From Sympetrum striolatum (taxonomy: Eukaryota; Arthropoda; Insecta; Odonata; Libellulidae): 64,000 nucleotides of DNA. The position numbers were made by a program, and so were the translations under genes. Within the stretch, counting starts at the first letter, position 1. The number at the start of each line of letters is the position of its first letter. Shown here one piece after another: positions 37,876 through 51,059 of the stretch. The notes beneath the pieces were generated by a model that did not search any database, was not told the DNA's origin, and saw only the letters and a program-made list of their open reading frames with translations. The stretch is taken from assembly GCA_947579665.1 (NCBI GenBank), contig OX388346.1, positions 87,050,615 through 87,114,614 on the forward strand. The letters are read 5' to 3'.

Positions 37876-38029
37876 GTTCTAAAAATTTGCGGAGTAATGG
37901 AATAAAGAAATCGCTTATCTCATGTTTTTTAAATATGCCTTGCCCAATAAAAGCAATATAATATTATTTTACTGTATTAAAAATTAATCCTGATTTGTAA
38001 GCGTTTTAAGGAATGTGTAAGACAACGTT

Positions 38030-38650
38030 TTGCCGTGTTTCATCTCGTTACTCGTTTCATCGGTAAATACTACGCAATAAGCATGTTGGCCTCCAGAAAT
38101 CCCAAATTCAAAACGCCGAATATCGAGTGGGCGTCACCGGTTTCGCCATCGCTCGTCGGGAGACCGATCTGCAAACAGCATATAAAAGCCCCGAGAAATA
38201 AGAACATCGTCGGAAATAGAAGTGAGGAGAAAACAAGCGAAGTTTGAGGGATAATGCCAAACGGAATTCCTCGCGTAATACGATGGGAACGGCAGGCGCT
38301 CGAGAGGATGAAGGAAAGGCCCGCAGTAATTCGACCAATAATCTCGTCCCCGCAAGCCACCCGTCACCAAGCGGTGTTAAAGCACGCGAATGCTACCCCG
38401 TTGCACACCCCCTGCCTTCTACCCCAACCCTTCTCTCTCCCGGTCCCTCCGCCCCCTTCATTTCCCAGAGGAAGTATTAATAGACGAAGGGAATAGTCAG
38501 GCAGTCGCAGCAGACGCTTTTAGCCCACGTGATGGCAACTCACATTCCCCCACCCCTCCGCCACCTCTTCCCATGTGAACCCCACCCCTGACTCAATTCC
38601 TCCATCCTCCCTGCATTCCTACCAACCAGCCTTTTTTACCTACTTACAAC
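38030..38650. other. GC-rich island with a TATAAAAG site
   Basis: A CpG- and C-rich stretch with a TATA-like TATAAAAG at 38181-38188 on the plus strand. Overlapping frames occur in several phases on both strands, so none is a credible gene. It is a possible regulatory block. Confidence 0.25.
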
Positions 38651-41600
38651 AGCCTGAAAAAAGTTTACTCCGATTTGAAGCACTTGTCCGTGCAGCACCG
38701 TCGCTATTCGAGAGATGGGGGTCACAGCAGTTCACCCTGTCTACTGTTATGTTACGCTGTTCGAATGAAACCAGCGTGTTATCGAAAGATACAGAAAATC
38801 CTGCCTTAAACTATCCTTAGAAAAAGGTAAGGCTGGTAGTAGTATAAATATTAGATATATTAAGATGATAGTATCTTCTTGGACGTCAGTTAATGTTCTA
38901 GATGTTGCCTACACCTAACGATTACATTCTACTCGAATTGGATAGAATCTTTGAATACCATGGATACATAACACCTCTAGTGTTAAAAAAAACGAGTTGG
39001 TTGACTTCTGGAGGAAGCAAACGGCACCGAAAAACTATACATTTCCATACGATGGCCAGCATGTAGTACTATAGAGTCTTAATAACATCCAAATTGTTCA
39101 TGATTATTAAAATTATAAGCCCATGATTTAAGCCTTTAGCATACAATAATATTTTATCTAGGATGTTACAACAAAACATCAAAATAAATATCATGCCAGG
39201 TCATCTATAACTACATCATGAGAGAAAGAATATTCTCCGGCTAAATATTCAATTAAATACGGTACTACGATGATTATAAAATTATGTGTCAACTCGTATT
39301 GTTCCTATACTACACAATAAATTTATTTACTCCATTTACTTTCTAACATCACGCAATCCAACATAAAGCAAGTCTTCCTTCCAAATAGTAAAGCAACTGG
39401 AATATAAATATGGAACATACATGTATAAATCAAACGCATGTCATCTGTAATTGGTAATGGTAATCCTTAGAAATTTGGAAGGTTTTGTAAATCAACTTTG
39501 TCTTTAAAATCAGACCTTCTTCTTTCCCCTCATTGATATCCATTGGCTACGTTCAGCATTACTATCCAACTAATTTATGATTTAATTTTATTTCCAAAAA
39601 AAATTCTGTGAGAGTTTTACGAGGATTAATTTCGCGAAATTTCTCCAGTTTCTACCAATTAAGTCTTAGTTATAATCTAGCATTGACGTTCGTCCTCCAG
39701 CCTTCAAGCAACAGACGAATGCATTCAGTAAAACATTCATTAAGATTAATGTCGACTTGAGTTGACCCGCAGAATTACTTCTGGAAATCGAATCTTCTTT
39801 ATGAGTGGTTCTGAAATTTCAAGCCAAAGGGGAAGATTAGGAAATCCTCTGGATGCTCTTCGGGTGGGGTAAAAGGCTCTTGGCGTGGCTCCTCAAGCTT
39901 GAGGGAGGGAAAGAGAAAGTGGAGGAGGAAAGAATAATAGAAGGAGGAGAGGAGTTTTTCAGAGGGGAAGAGAAAGAAAGGAGAAAGTACACGAGAAAGA
40001 ATGAGATGCTAGCGCCAAAGTTCCTCTTCATTAGGACGGCCGCGACACCAAATTGAGAATTCCACGATACTTAAAGCCACAAATTATATGAAAGCCAAAA
40101 AAGATCAATATAGGATATCCAAATAGACATGGAGTTTTTAAAATTATAAATCTGAACTTCGAAGAAGTACAGGTGATAAGTTACATACATTTATGGACAA
40201 AGCATATGTTACCGAATACGATAAAGATTCTACGCACTTAAGCTTCATTAAATTACACACACAAAGGCACCAATTAACATTTAATTGGAATTTGAAGAAT
40301 AAAAAATTCAATTTTTTACATCGATAACCTTAAAAAAATGATTTTTGCCAGGGATTTTTAAAATACGTTTCTTGTTTACAGGTAATTGAAAATAACACGA
40401 TAAGCCATAAAAAAATCATCTAGAAAGGCTGTTTCACTCGCTATAGTTTAGTAAAATTCGAAAGACAATAGTCAGCATATATTTATTGCTTTGAAAATGT
40501 ATCTTTAATGAACATAAAGACGATTTATTATTATTATTATGCCAAAAATATTCCCTTTTTCGTTTGGGATGACGTGATATGCTACTTTTTAACAAGAAGG
40601 AAGCCATTTACGATTAAATTTGTCTGCTTGTTTTATTGGGAACTGCTTGCCAGTAACAACAATAAATATGAGGCATGAGATGGGTTTGTGCTCTACGCAG
40701 AACCTACCAGCCTCTGTCTTTGAAGAGCAATCAGTCAATGAAAGGAGAAAAAGAAGATTGACAACGGAGACCCTTTCATAATTCATTCAAATGCTTCGTC
40801 CACAGCTAATAGCACACAACGCCAACTGCATCGACCGCAGTCACAAACTTCTCTGATGAAAGGTATTGTTTCAGAACACGTTCTACTTCATCAGCGCAAA
40901 AGCTTTCTAGAAATCAGTTACTGCGAGAGAAAAATTAATTGGTGAAACATACTGTGATGAAAATACTCTGCAACCAAAGATAGAGTATTTTGTATTTAAC
41001 AATCTCATAATTCCCAACGTACCTAACATTTACACAACATTAAATATAAATAACAAAACGTATTTATTGCAGTTCTCTATTTCCTTTTTCTCCAAATACA
41101 TTAATCATTGCAGTAATTACTTGGCCGATTCAGCAATTAACTCCACTTTCAAGAAATACGTGAATGCAATTACTTCTGGAGGAAATGAATAGTTTTCCCT
41201 AATCTCTTCATGTTAACATTTCAGCTGTGCTCTGTATTCTGGTCATATATCTTAAAAGAACATTCTCAACAACTGCACAGCATCTTTCTCTTCGCCACTC
41301 TTTGGAAATTCAGAGAAAGAGGAAAGGCGGCTTTAAAGCATATATATATCATCCGTTTCAGCAATGGTAGCTTACATTCTTCGTGGCCGAAATGATGCCG
41401 AAAGAATAGGGGAACGGGGGCAACCGGATGAAACAGTGCCTTCCCAAGTAAACATATCCTCCCCCTTATTTGGGGAGACGTGCATTAAGTGCATTTAAGG
41501 GTCGAGACGGAAAACTTCAATACGCCTCAGCCGCTGCTTATTCCGGCCCGTGATCGGATTCTCGAACGTGTTTACGCTTGTTTTATTTACATGCATACAT

Positions 41601-42660
41601 CTCCGAATTGAATCAAAGAAGGCCATAAATAGGGAGAAGAGCTCCGCAATAAATAAATAACTAATTACTGCTTCTGACACGGGGACGATATTATGAAGCG
41701 CGACAACAATTTTATCGCATTTCGGCACCTTTGAATGAACGGCCGAGGACAAATTCCACTCCGCCCACGTTCGAAACATTTATTTTTACAAATATTACGG
41801 TTTCCTCATTAACCTAATTATTTTTTGAATTATTTTCTTTATGTTTACTAAATTCTTAATTACATTCCTGTACCTGCTACCAAAAATTAACTTACATTAA
41901 ATGCGATAATAAATATCATGTAGTACGTACAATAATACTCGACTGTCTACAATATCGATTATATATTTTTTTATAATATACAGCAAATAAGATAAATCTC
42001 TTTATATCTAATATTCTCTATACATTGTAACAATATTAGAGAAATTACAGTTGACTTTTACCAGGATTACTACATAAAACCAAACTTGGAAGCTCAAAAT
42101 ATATACCTTGATAAAATGGCCGAGCCACGATTGATAATTAGAGAGTAATCAGCAATGCTAACTCAATAACCCAGCAGAGCGGCGCAATTTCAACCAGCGA
42201 ATCTCTCGCGCTCCGAGAGACTTTTAAGCACCGAGTTCATCAAGGGAGCTGATGCAACTGGGAATGCCAATTCCCACGTTAAAAGGGGACCCTTCATCAG
42301 GCCTAATTTCCGTGGTTCTTCAACTCCGAAGACTGTTCATCTTCAATCTTCGAGGATTGGGGAGGAGCGCGTTCATCGTTCATCAGTGGCTTCAGTTGGA
42401 GAGCTTTCACGGTAATTGGCCGATAACGCCCATTTTTTTCTGCGCCTGATGCAACATCCTCCTCCCAGCCGCCGTTGCTACACATCTTAATCTCGGCCCA
42501 TTTGACGATCACCTCCACAATATTACGACTTCCATCAAAATCAAAACAACTTCTACAAACAAATGCTTTGTATGTGCCTAATTTCAAACCGTAAACGGAA
42601 ATTGTCCTATGATTCTGTTAAGAAGCTCTGCTTTTCAAATAGTTTTCTTTAAAAATCCCA
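38651..42660. other. Non-coding stretch
   Basis: About 4 kb, AT-rich with a purine-rich patch near 39900-39990 and a moderately GC-rich patch near 42170-42480. No gene or repeat that I can support. Confidence 0.4.
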
Positions 42661-42668
42661 CTCTTTTG

Positions 42669-42740
42669 ATACGGTATAATTCCACTCATTTTAATACCAT
42701 ATTATTCCACTAATTTTTAATACTATATAATTCCAATCAG
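42669..42740. repeat. Degenerate tandem repeat, about 26-bp unit
   Basis: Three consecutive variants of a unit reading TACNNTATNATTCCACTNATT and ending in TTTTAA are present. The units differ by several substitutions. Confidence 0.75.
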
Positions 42741-43372
42741 AATCTCTCGATTATGAAATAGACCGGTTTTGAAATTAACGAAGAAGATATTTTTTTTCTA
42801 GATTTAAAAATTAACTTTTCCTATTAGTAAGAGAGACCATGCTTAGAGCTCGATTTGTTAATGTTAAGGTGCTTAACAAGAATGAATTTTAATACGCTGA
42901 CAGTAAATTACGTTGGTGCTCATTCCAAAGAACATGAAGGATTCTATTAGATTGGGCGTGTTAATTAAAATAAACGTTGGCTCGTCATTTTGATAGTGCA
43001 CCAGTTGAGATTAAAGTTTTTATAAAATTTAGAATATGCATTACTTTTATTTTACTCTTGATTTGAAATTTCAATCACAAAAAAGCAAATAGTTATAAAG
43101 GCATTCCTATGTAGATGACATATACCACATTGCCACCAAAATTTATCATTAAAATAGCAGACGCAAAGACGAGCATTTCTTTTGGCTTACAGCCGAATTC
43201 TTCACACCTATGGAGTCCCTTGTAACTCATAACAATGATATAACATAAATCTGATTTCCTGCTCCGAATACCCTGATATTTATATTTTCATTTACTACAC
43301 GTTACCCGCAAAATCAGCACTTATAAAGAAAAGAAATCAATTCCAGTGATATTTGGTGGAACTTCATTTTTC

Positions 43373-43468
43373 AAAAAACACCAAAAATGAAACACAACAC
43401 ACTTGTACTAATTCCACAAATTTGTGGAATTAGTACAAGTGTGTTGTGTTTCATTTTTGGTGTTTTTT
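43373..43468. repeat. Perfect 96-bp palindrome (48-bp arms, no spacer)
   Basis: The left arm (43373-43420) is the exact reverse complement of the right arm (43421-43468), with the centre at CACAAA/TTTGTG. All 48 base pairs match, and the 49th position is a mismatch. There is no spacer. Random sequence would not give this. It is either a recent inverted duplication, a palindromic mobile-element end, or an assembly fold-back. Confidence 0.97.
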
Positions 43469-43908
43469 TCAGCACTTATATATTATTATATTTTTGTAAT
43501 TTCGTCTGAATGTTATATCTTATGCTTTTGTCTTATTATTTGTTTTCACGTGGTTTACTATTGCAGTTTTTCCTGTATCTGATTTTATTTTATCATTAAT
43601 TTGTAATTTAGTTATAGTACTATTGCTTTTGTAATCTCCATGTTATACACAGCTTTCTTTAACATCTTTTAACTTGTACCATCAGTAGGTTTGCGCAGGT
43701 TCTTCACACCTTCTCTGAGGGTGTTTTCCTGCTGTGGATATTTTTCCTAAGATATCACCTTAGGTTTTTTTTACTTCCACTCCTTCTAAAGTTTTCCTCT
43801 ATATTTCTATTCACATATACACAAGCTTATATGTATATAATACCATTGACGAAAGGTTAGATGGAAGAAGAGACTTTTCAGTCTCAATTTCGCCTTTAAT
43901 AAAGACTC
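43469..43908 (+). mobile_element. T-rich stretch ending in a LINE-tail-like repeat
   Basis: The plus strand is strongly T-rich from the palindrome to about 43840. It ends in a conserved segment at 43855-43908 (AGGTTAGATGGAAGAAGAGA, through to TTTAATAAAGAC) that recurs at 50935-50988. The AATAAA near the end suggests the 3' terminus of a non-LTR element; no coding part is preserved. The T-rich part being the same element is an inference. Confidence 0.4.
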
Positions 43909-44299
43909 GTATATCTCCACTCGTATCTCAAAAAGAAACATTGAAAATGGTAGAGAATACTTAACAGACATTCCTCGTTTTGATCCTACAATAGATGAAT
44001 GAGACAACAGCATTGCTCGACTGATTCAAGCCTTAAGAATATCTTGTTCATTGGATGACGTCATTCTGAGCAGTCACCACTGCCAGCGCAGTTTTAGAAT
44101 TTCCAGCTGATTTCACTCGTGGATGTTTCTTTGTCTGTGGCAACTTCATTGACTTAATTTATGCCACAGAAGACAAAAATGTTCAAACTACTCTACTAGA
44201 TGGGATTCGTATTCCCACGAACCATCACATGTTATGAAGAAATATAATTAATGCATCTACAGTTAGTATTGTAAATAGAGTTAAGACTGCGCACACCAC

Positions 44300-44375
44300 T
44301 TATCACATATTCCCCATGGGGAATTAAACTCAGGACCGCTATCACAAAGACAAATGCATCACCTACTTCGATATC
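44300..44375 (-). repeat. Weak SINE-like tRNA head
   Basis: On the minus strand GAGTTTAATTCCCC (complement at 44318-44331) resembles a decayed B box, with a plausible tRNA-like stretch upstream. A hairpin at 44390-44421 adjoins it. Confidence 0.3.
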
Positions 44376-44389
44376 CAGAAGTCCTGAGA

Positions 44390-44421
44390 AGTGCACAGTT
44401 TTCAATGGAAAACTGTGCACT
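44390..44421. repeat. Perfect 14-bp hairpin
   Basis: AGTGCACAGTTTTC (44390-44403) is followed by the loop AATG and then its exact reverse complement (44408-44421). Confidence 0.95.
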
Positions 44422-44719
44422 TTGCTCCATATTCGAGATTTCTTAAAAGGGCTAGCTTATCGATGAGCAATCCTCGGCCCCACCGAAATAAAAAACCGCA
44501 CCCCCCTCTGCACCCGGCGGTATTTTTAAACTCCCTGCCGCTGCCGGCGCCCTCGCCGCGTCCAGTTGGCGGCTGACATCACTTCCGCCGAACACTCGAT
44601 TTATAACCTGTTACCGGTAAAGATGGCGTCACAGTGTAATCACCACGGTGGAGCACGTGATTCGAGTGAATGGGCGATGACGAAACCGAGGAAGTCCTTC
44701 CGATAGACACTAAATGCAA

Positions 44720-47270
44720 TACCTCTCATTCAACGATTTGGGAATGATTACACGCACAGCAAATTCAGAGAAGCGATTGAAATGTACGCATTTAAAGATT
44801 TCTACATATAGAGATAGAATCTCCGACACGTTGCTGAATGGATTTTGATATCAAAACACTCTTGTATCAAACGACAAAATTCAAAAAGGTAAAGTATGGA
44901 AAGTAAAAGTGGAATGGTATGGAAATATTACATAAGTTAGTCTTCCAGTATTTATCGTTCTAAAATATAATAAATACGACCCTTTAAAACGAATTAAAAT
45001 GGATTTCATCTCCAAATATATCCTTCGGTGGGTGAAAAGAATACCAACATCTGTAGCGCAGAAATGAGGAAATTGATACAAAAAAGAATAGCGAACATTG
45101 GTCCTCTTCAAAAGTTCTGCTGAAGCCAAATCGCAGCGACACATCCACAGGAATACCCATCTCACAAACCTTCAGCTTTCCACTCACCAGGAACAGGCAA
45201 CCCACGGGGACATTGCCAGAAAATCTCAGAAATATTATGGCCGTAATGGTATTGTGGAACCTCTAATGCCCCATATTTTTCCTTTAAAAATGGAAAATAT
45301 TCTCCGAATAGGGCGAATGAAATAGAAAAGGAAGGGAAGGAAATGAAAGTATAACATATTTAAAACATTGAAAAAATGCATTATATAAACTTTATTGACC
45401 AGTTTACGTGGATCTAAAAATAGTAAAATTAAAATTATCCTTTTCCGTGAAATGATACATCCAGATTGAGATGAAATGAGACATCCGTATTCAATCAAAT
45501 ATCTAGAAGGGCACCGTACGATTGACATTTATCCTATCACTTGCACCACATATAAAAATTATAATAATAATTTATGCATCACAAGCAGGTTAACCAGAAC
45601 TCAAATACATGTGATAAAATAAACATTTAAAAAACGAAACCGAGTTAAAGATTTATACCAAAAGAATCGTCTTTTCAAATGACGAGAGCCTGTTGCTGCA
45701 CACCGATGGGTATATGCAAAGATCCTATACAACCTATCTCCCAATCCTAAACAATGTAAACAACAACTTCAAAAACAGCATTTCCGCGACCAGGGCGTTC
45801 CCAAGCTAACCTTTAGAGACAACAGATCGCGGATTCAGAGGAACTTCCTCTGATGTCGAAGAAATCCCACAAGCTCACAGATGCGATCCGTAATTGCGGG
45901 TTTCCCTCTAAACATAAGGATGCTCGTAGACGGCGACTGAATAGCGAAATGCAAAAGTGTCCATCTCAGACGGTATTAAAGGAAACCCGCTCCTTACATT
46001 CGGTCGCCTGAGAAACGCTAAACGTGAGCGGCTCTATATATTTGCCAATCGCAAGCTCCCAAACAACCTCTCCTTGTATTTATGACTCGCTGTCTTTGAT
46101 GTTTACTGAAGACCGGTTCGATAAAGAAGGCACCCACTTCACTTATCGAGAATCAATACATACTTGCTTCGGTGGTTCTGATCTGTTTATCGATATAATG
46201 ATTACGTTGTAACAGTTCATTTGAGACTCCTTCGATGGTCAGGATCAAAGAGAGCTGCACTTAAAAGAGTATCCTTATTCCGATATCCGAAAATTCCACC
46301 TACTTAAAATGTCTTGAGAAAGGATGTAATAAAGCAGGAAAAATGCCGGACACAATGTTAATATTAAAAAAGTTACTGTAAGCAATGATACTAAAAATTA
46401 TTCTTAAAAATCTTTACTAAAAATTATAGCATCGCCTAATTCTTGGAAGGAGGACAGAAAATTATAAAAGGTTTAATGAGGTTCAATTAAAAGCGGAGAG
46501 GAGTTGACAATGGACACAAACGGATGCAAATAAAACACGTGACTCGGCCGTATGACAGGGGCAATTAAAGAACTGCAAATATAGCGAGGCTCTACTACAG
46601 ACAAAGAATTGCAAACAAAGAATTTAGCGTATAAGATTTAAGAATAGAAACAACTCAAAAGAAAGCAGTAAGCTGTTACCCCACTAATAGTTCTAGCTTT
46701 TGACCGAATATCAAAATAATCAATCAATTCCGACGATGTATGGTGAAACTTATCCATGATCAGTAGAACAAAACACAATCTATGTCCACAGTTTATATAC
46801 ATAGACTTGCATAAACTGTATGCATACAGATAAACTGAGGTCAGACAAATAGTTAGATAGTGTTTTACTCTACTGATCGAATATATAAGTGCAGAACTTC
46901 AGCGAGTATAATTTGAAATATTTATTCTGATTCACGATTTGATGAATTGAGTTTTTTCTTATTCAGAAGTGATTGTTCTACCAAAAATTCGTTTTAACGT
47001 GTCTATTCGGTTCTGAGATTCGAAAAAATAAATCCAATCTGGTCATAAATACATAATGTTTAATAAATTACTGTAAATTAAGTGTCATAGATAAGAACAT
47101 TTCTTAAATATATTAACATAAATTGCTATTTCTTTGCGTGATATGAGCGTTTAATATAATTATGAGTCTGACCAGTAACTGTAAAAATAAAATTTTATCA
47201 ATTCTTTAAAAAAAATCCCATCTTCTCAATGAACAGAATGAAAACACTTCGTACTTTTCCACAGAAAATT
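44720..47270. other. Non-coding stretch
   Basis: About 2.5 kb, AT-rich, with short overlapping frames on both strands. Nothing recognised. Confidence 0.4.
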
Positions 47271-47276
47271 TATTTT

Positions 47277-47312
47277 GCGACCGGTTTCATAAGCGAGCTT
47301 ACATCTTCAGGA
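47277..47312 (-). repeat. Dispersed repeat copy (CTGAAGA ... GAAACCGGTCGC)
   Basis: On the minus strand: CTGAAGATG, a TAAGC/GCTTA inverted pair, then TGAAACCGGTCGC and an AAAATAAA tail. It has the same layout as the copies at 37833-37875 and 48890-48920, although the sequence of the internal stem differs. Confidence 0.65.
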
Positions 47313-48880
47313 TTTCATGAAGTCACGCCTTCTCATATCGATTATAAACTCTCAATGAACATTTACTGAAATTGATTTATGTTTCGATGTGCTGCTATTC
47401 ATTTGAATTAGATCCAAAACTTATGTAAATGATTTTTGCTTTCATATTGTACAGGAGCCTCATGAAAGAAAAAGGAAAATTTACGTTACATCAACTAAGG
47501 CACGATAATCTGCAGTAGACAATATGGGAAAGAATTGAGAAAGGAAAGAAGGAGTTAATTAGCAGTAGGAGGAAGTAGCAGTGAATTACGGGAGATGGTG
47601 AGTGTTAATGTTGGGAGGGATTGGGCGGCTGGGAGGGCTTTCAACAAATGGACCCCTTGGACTGATAACCAAATAAGTAGAATTAAACCTATTAAATGAA
47701 ACAAAATTGACCCATTTTAGAGACGGACGGCTGCTCCTTGGTTCGGTTTCGACACAGTTCCGTTTAAAATAAGGACCCCCCAATATATCACCGGACATTC
47801 CCAACGGAAACCACACACTCGGATTTAACCTCTTTCTCCATCCACTGCGCAGGAACCTCGACTCTGTAATCTCAGGTTTATTTTAATTACGCAAGTGGAC
47901 ACCGACGCGGAATAATATCCATCCCTTCCGACAGCGTCTTATAAATGCCAAAGGGAAATAACCCAGGCCATGTGCTCCATTGATTGGTGTTATCTGCGGA
48001 GTGGGGAATGGGTGAGGAGCCCAGAGTGTCTGGGAATAACAGAGGGAAGCACCTCTGATGCGTCGCAGAGAGAAAGGGGCGTGGTTCATCCGAGGTCTGC
48101 AAAGAACGTATGAATGGGGAGGATCAACGAAAGGGTGAATTATGACCACTTGGAGCGAAAAAAATGGACCACGGAGGCCTCGCGGAGTTGGAATTCAAAA
48201 AGAGTGGACCCAGAAATTTGATAAGAAAAATCTCATTCATTCTCATCACCCAAACAATGGCCAGAAGCACTAGGCGGAATATATAGGAATGGAACCTCTG
48301 CGACTGATAAACTTTTTTCGGGGGTTTAAATGACAAAGGCGAGTCATATATATGGTAAATCTGTTCTCTGCTGGAACTGGGAGAGACTAATCCTTGGGGC
48401 TCAGTCAACCAGGCTAGACTATTTGCAACACAAAAGAATTTAAAACACAAAGGAGGCGATTCTCCGCTTTCACGAAGGCCTCTGATGAAATAGAAGAATA
48501 ATCAATTTTTATGCACATACATTTTCATAATGGCACTGAAAATAGGAACAATTTGCTGAAATCATGTTAACATATCATTTTAAATGCTGAGAGGCGAGCT
48601 TCAAACGCGAAGTTGTACGTGCATTTTTATCGCTCGGTCTTTGCGGATATTATGTGATGCTGATGACCGTAAACTTTGTAGGGGAACGTTCGAAAAGGGT
48701 ATAAAACAATTGAAGGTTAAAATGAGCAATATTTTCTCTTATGATGGCCATCGATAGATTAAGAATGGCAAGGAACATCGAAAATTTAAAACAACAAAAC
48801 TAAAAAAATTTCCACAAAAGTTGTGTCAGTAGGGAAAAGAGTCAAAACTAAGCAACCAGCTAAAAATTTCATAATTTCCG
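47313..48880. other. Non-coding stretch
   Basis: Mixed composition, somewhat GC-richer at 47580-48200. Overlapping frames of up to about 110 codons occur on the minus strand without recognisable domains. Confidence 0.4.
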
Positions 48881-48887
48881 TTTATTA

Positions 48888-48950
48888 TTGAAGATGATCG
48901 TGAAGATCGAAACCGGTCGTCTAAATAAATTTAATAAAATAAATAAATTC
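48888..48950 (+). repeat. Dispersed repeat copy (GAAGATGATCG ... CGAAACCGGTCG)
   Basis: GAAGATGATCGTGAAGATC forms a GATC/GATC inner stem. It is followed by CGAAACCGGTCGT and an AATAAATTTAATAAAATAAA-type tail. The layout is the same as at 37833 and, inverted, at 47277. Confidence 0.65.
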
Positions 48951-50930
48951 TAGTTGAAAGTACTAAGTTTTGTTGTTTTCAATTTAAATGGATAGACCAT
49001 GTTAGACCAGAACACCTAGAGTTTATTTTGAACTCAGATGATATCTTGACAAATTATTAAAAGAAAAATATCTATCATAGGAACAAGATTAGGTTTAGAC
49101 TACTATTCGGATAGTGGAACGATTTTTTTACGTAAATGATAATCTCATGTTTTTTCCGTAAGTTAATTTGGTATCTTAATAAAACTAGTGGCTCGAGCCT
49201 CCTTTTACGCCATTCAGTGAATGTATAAACTGACAGCATCGGAAAGTGAAGAGGAAAGACGGAGAAACATTTACTGAAGCGAAAATAAAACTAAATCTCA
49301 AGTCCTTGAAATTAATCCTTCGTTGAAAATACACGGATATTTCCGTCTATTTGACATTATAAGACTGTGGATATAATTCAGTGACGGCTAATGGGTGAAA
49401 ACCCTGACAAGTAGCGATTGGCTCAGTTGTTGAATTGCATCATCTCCATTGGCAACGACGGAGTAATCCGAGAGAATCCATATTTCAACTCCGCGTCGCT
49501 ATTTCCCGGATAGGATTATATTCATACGCCACACTCCTCTCCCGATATATGTACCAATTCCTGCATCCGACCGCTATTTGTTACGCATGAATAATTTCGT
49601 TTGGTGCGTCACCCAGATCTCGGGATCACCTTCACTTCCTTGGGTGATCAATTGACGTCACCGGCGATTCGGAAAATCCCGCATTTTCCAGCTCTTCCCT
49701 CTCCAATACGGACCAACGGTCCCAAAAGTTCTTTCATTGGAGCAGATCTTCCGTCAAATATCGGCAGAAAGGGGCCTTCGACTGACCCGTTCATTCAGTT
49801 CCATTGGCAAAGGTAAATGTTTCCAAAGCGAATATTGAAAATGCGTTTAAAGGCTCGAAAAACTGAGTTCCGTTGGGATAAAAACGTTTCCGATTCCGGC
49901 GTCAAAGATTTAATCAACAAAAAGCAAAAGTTCCAATTTCAATAGAATGGAATGCCTGGTTCGAAGAACTGCTCCGGATCATTCATCCGGTTAAAATTAT
50001 CACTCCGGCCGGAATATTTGTTGATTAGTGAGCTTAATCTCCGACTTTTGATTGTGCGCTGGTTATCCATCATAATTGTTAAATTTGTGGAAGTTATTCA
50101 TTTTCTATGAAGAGATTTATTCGAATTAAAATTGGTAATTTCAAAGCTACATTCACATTTCGTTTTCTCATATAGAGAAAGCTTCAAAGGATGCAAAATG
50201 AGTGAGCCGGTGGACTGTTTTCCTTAAACAATCGAACTCGAATTTTAAAGCAGTCTAAGTCGTTTTGGGAATATATGAAAATTCTGAAATACACTATGAT
50301 AACAAGTATGTCACGTTACAGAGGTCTGAATACCAATTAAATAATTAATAAGCTACAGGACACGGTAAACCGTATCTTACGTTACAGGAAAAGACTCAAG
50401 GGACAATGAGTTAAAAGAATCTCAAACATACAAGAAATTCAGTTGACACTAAAATGGAATAGACTGCTTCTGGAAATTTGAATGAAAGAAATGAGGTTGA
50501 AAAAATCAAGATTGCTTTTTCTAATATTCATTTTTACTGTATATCTATGTAAGACCTGTTAGTTGAAATATTTGAATCATAACATTGATATTTATATTAT
50601 ATTATTTCCCACTATATTTTTAGTTTTAATTATGAATTATCGAAGATTTTACCATGTATTACGTTAAAGTGATACTTCAATTTGCAATGCAATATTGTGA
50701 ACTTTTTTCTCCTCTAACTCTCATCTTTTTTAGAACTCCATTTCCTTCATACCAAATTATAAACACAAAATAAGTGTACTTTACTACTAATAAGACTCAT
50801 TTTTATATTCTACAATTATATCAATTTCTCCTTTGTACTATATTCTTTACTTGACTTTAGGCAAAAAGAAAGGAATGCAAAACTGAAAACATGTTTGAAA
50901 CTTCCGTTCAATTCTACATTACATAATAAT
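48951..50930. other. Non-coding stretch
   Basis: About 2 kb. The block at 49370-49830 is GC-richer; the rest is AT-rich. No gene supported. Confidence 0.4.
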
Positions 50931-50934
50931 GACA

Positions 50935-50988
50935 GGTTAGATAGAAGAGGAGAATTTTTAGTCCCAATCTCGCGTGTAATAAAGACCC
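50935..50988 (+). mobile_element. LINE-tail-like repeat, second copy
   Basis: This segment matches 43855-43908 with about eight differences over 53 bases, including GGTTAGAT-GAAGA and TAATAAAGAC. It is in the same orientation and is probably the 3' end of the same non-LTR family. Confidence 0.55.
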
Positions 50989-50989
50989 T

Positions 50990-51057
50990 AATGATAATAA
51001 TTAGCTAGTAAAATGTAAGAGGGCATACGCCGGTAAATAAAGTTTATTATTATCATT
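50990..51057. repeat. Short inverted repeat flanking 44 bases
   Basis: AATGATAATAAT at 50990-51001 is exactly inverted at 51046-51057. It lies directly after the LINE-tail-like segment. Confidence 0.8.
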
Positions 51058-51059
51058 AT

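Noticed and set aside
38181..38188. TATAAAAG as the promoter of a gene
   Set aside because: No credible coding exon or initiator follows it on the plus strand.
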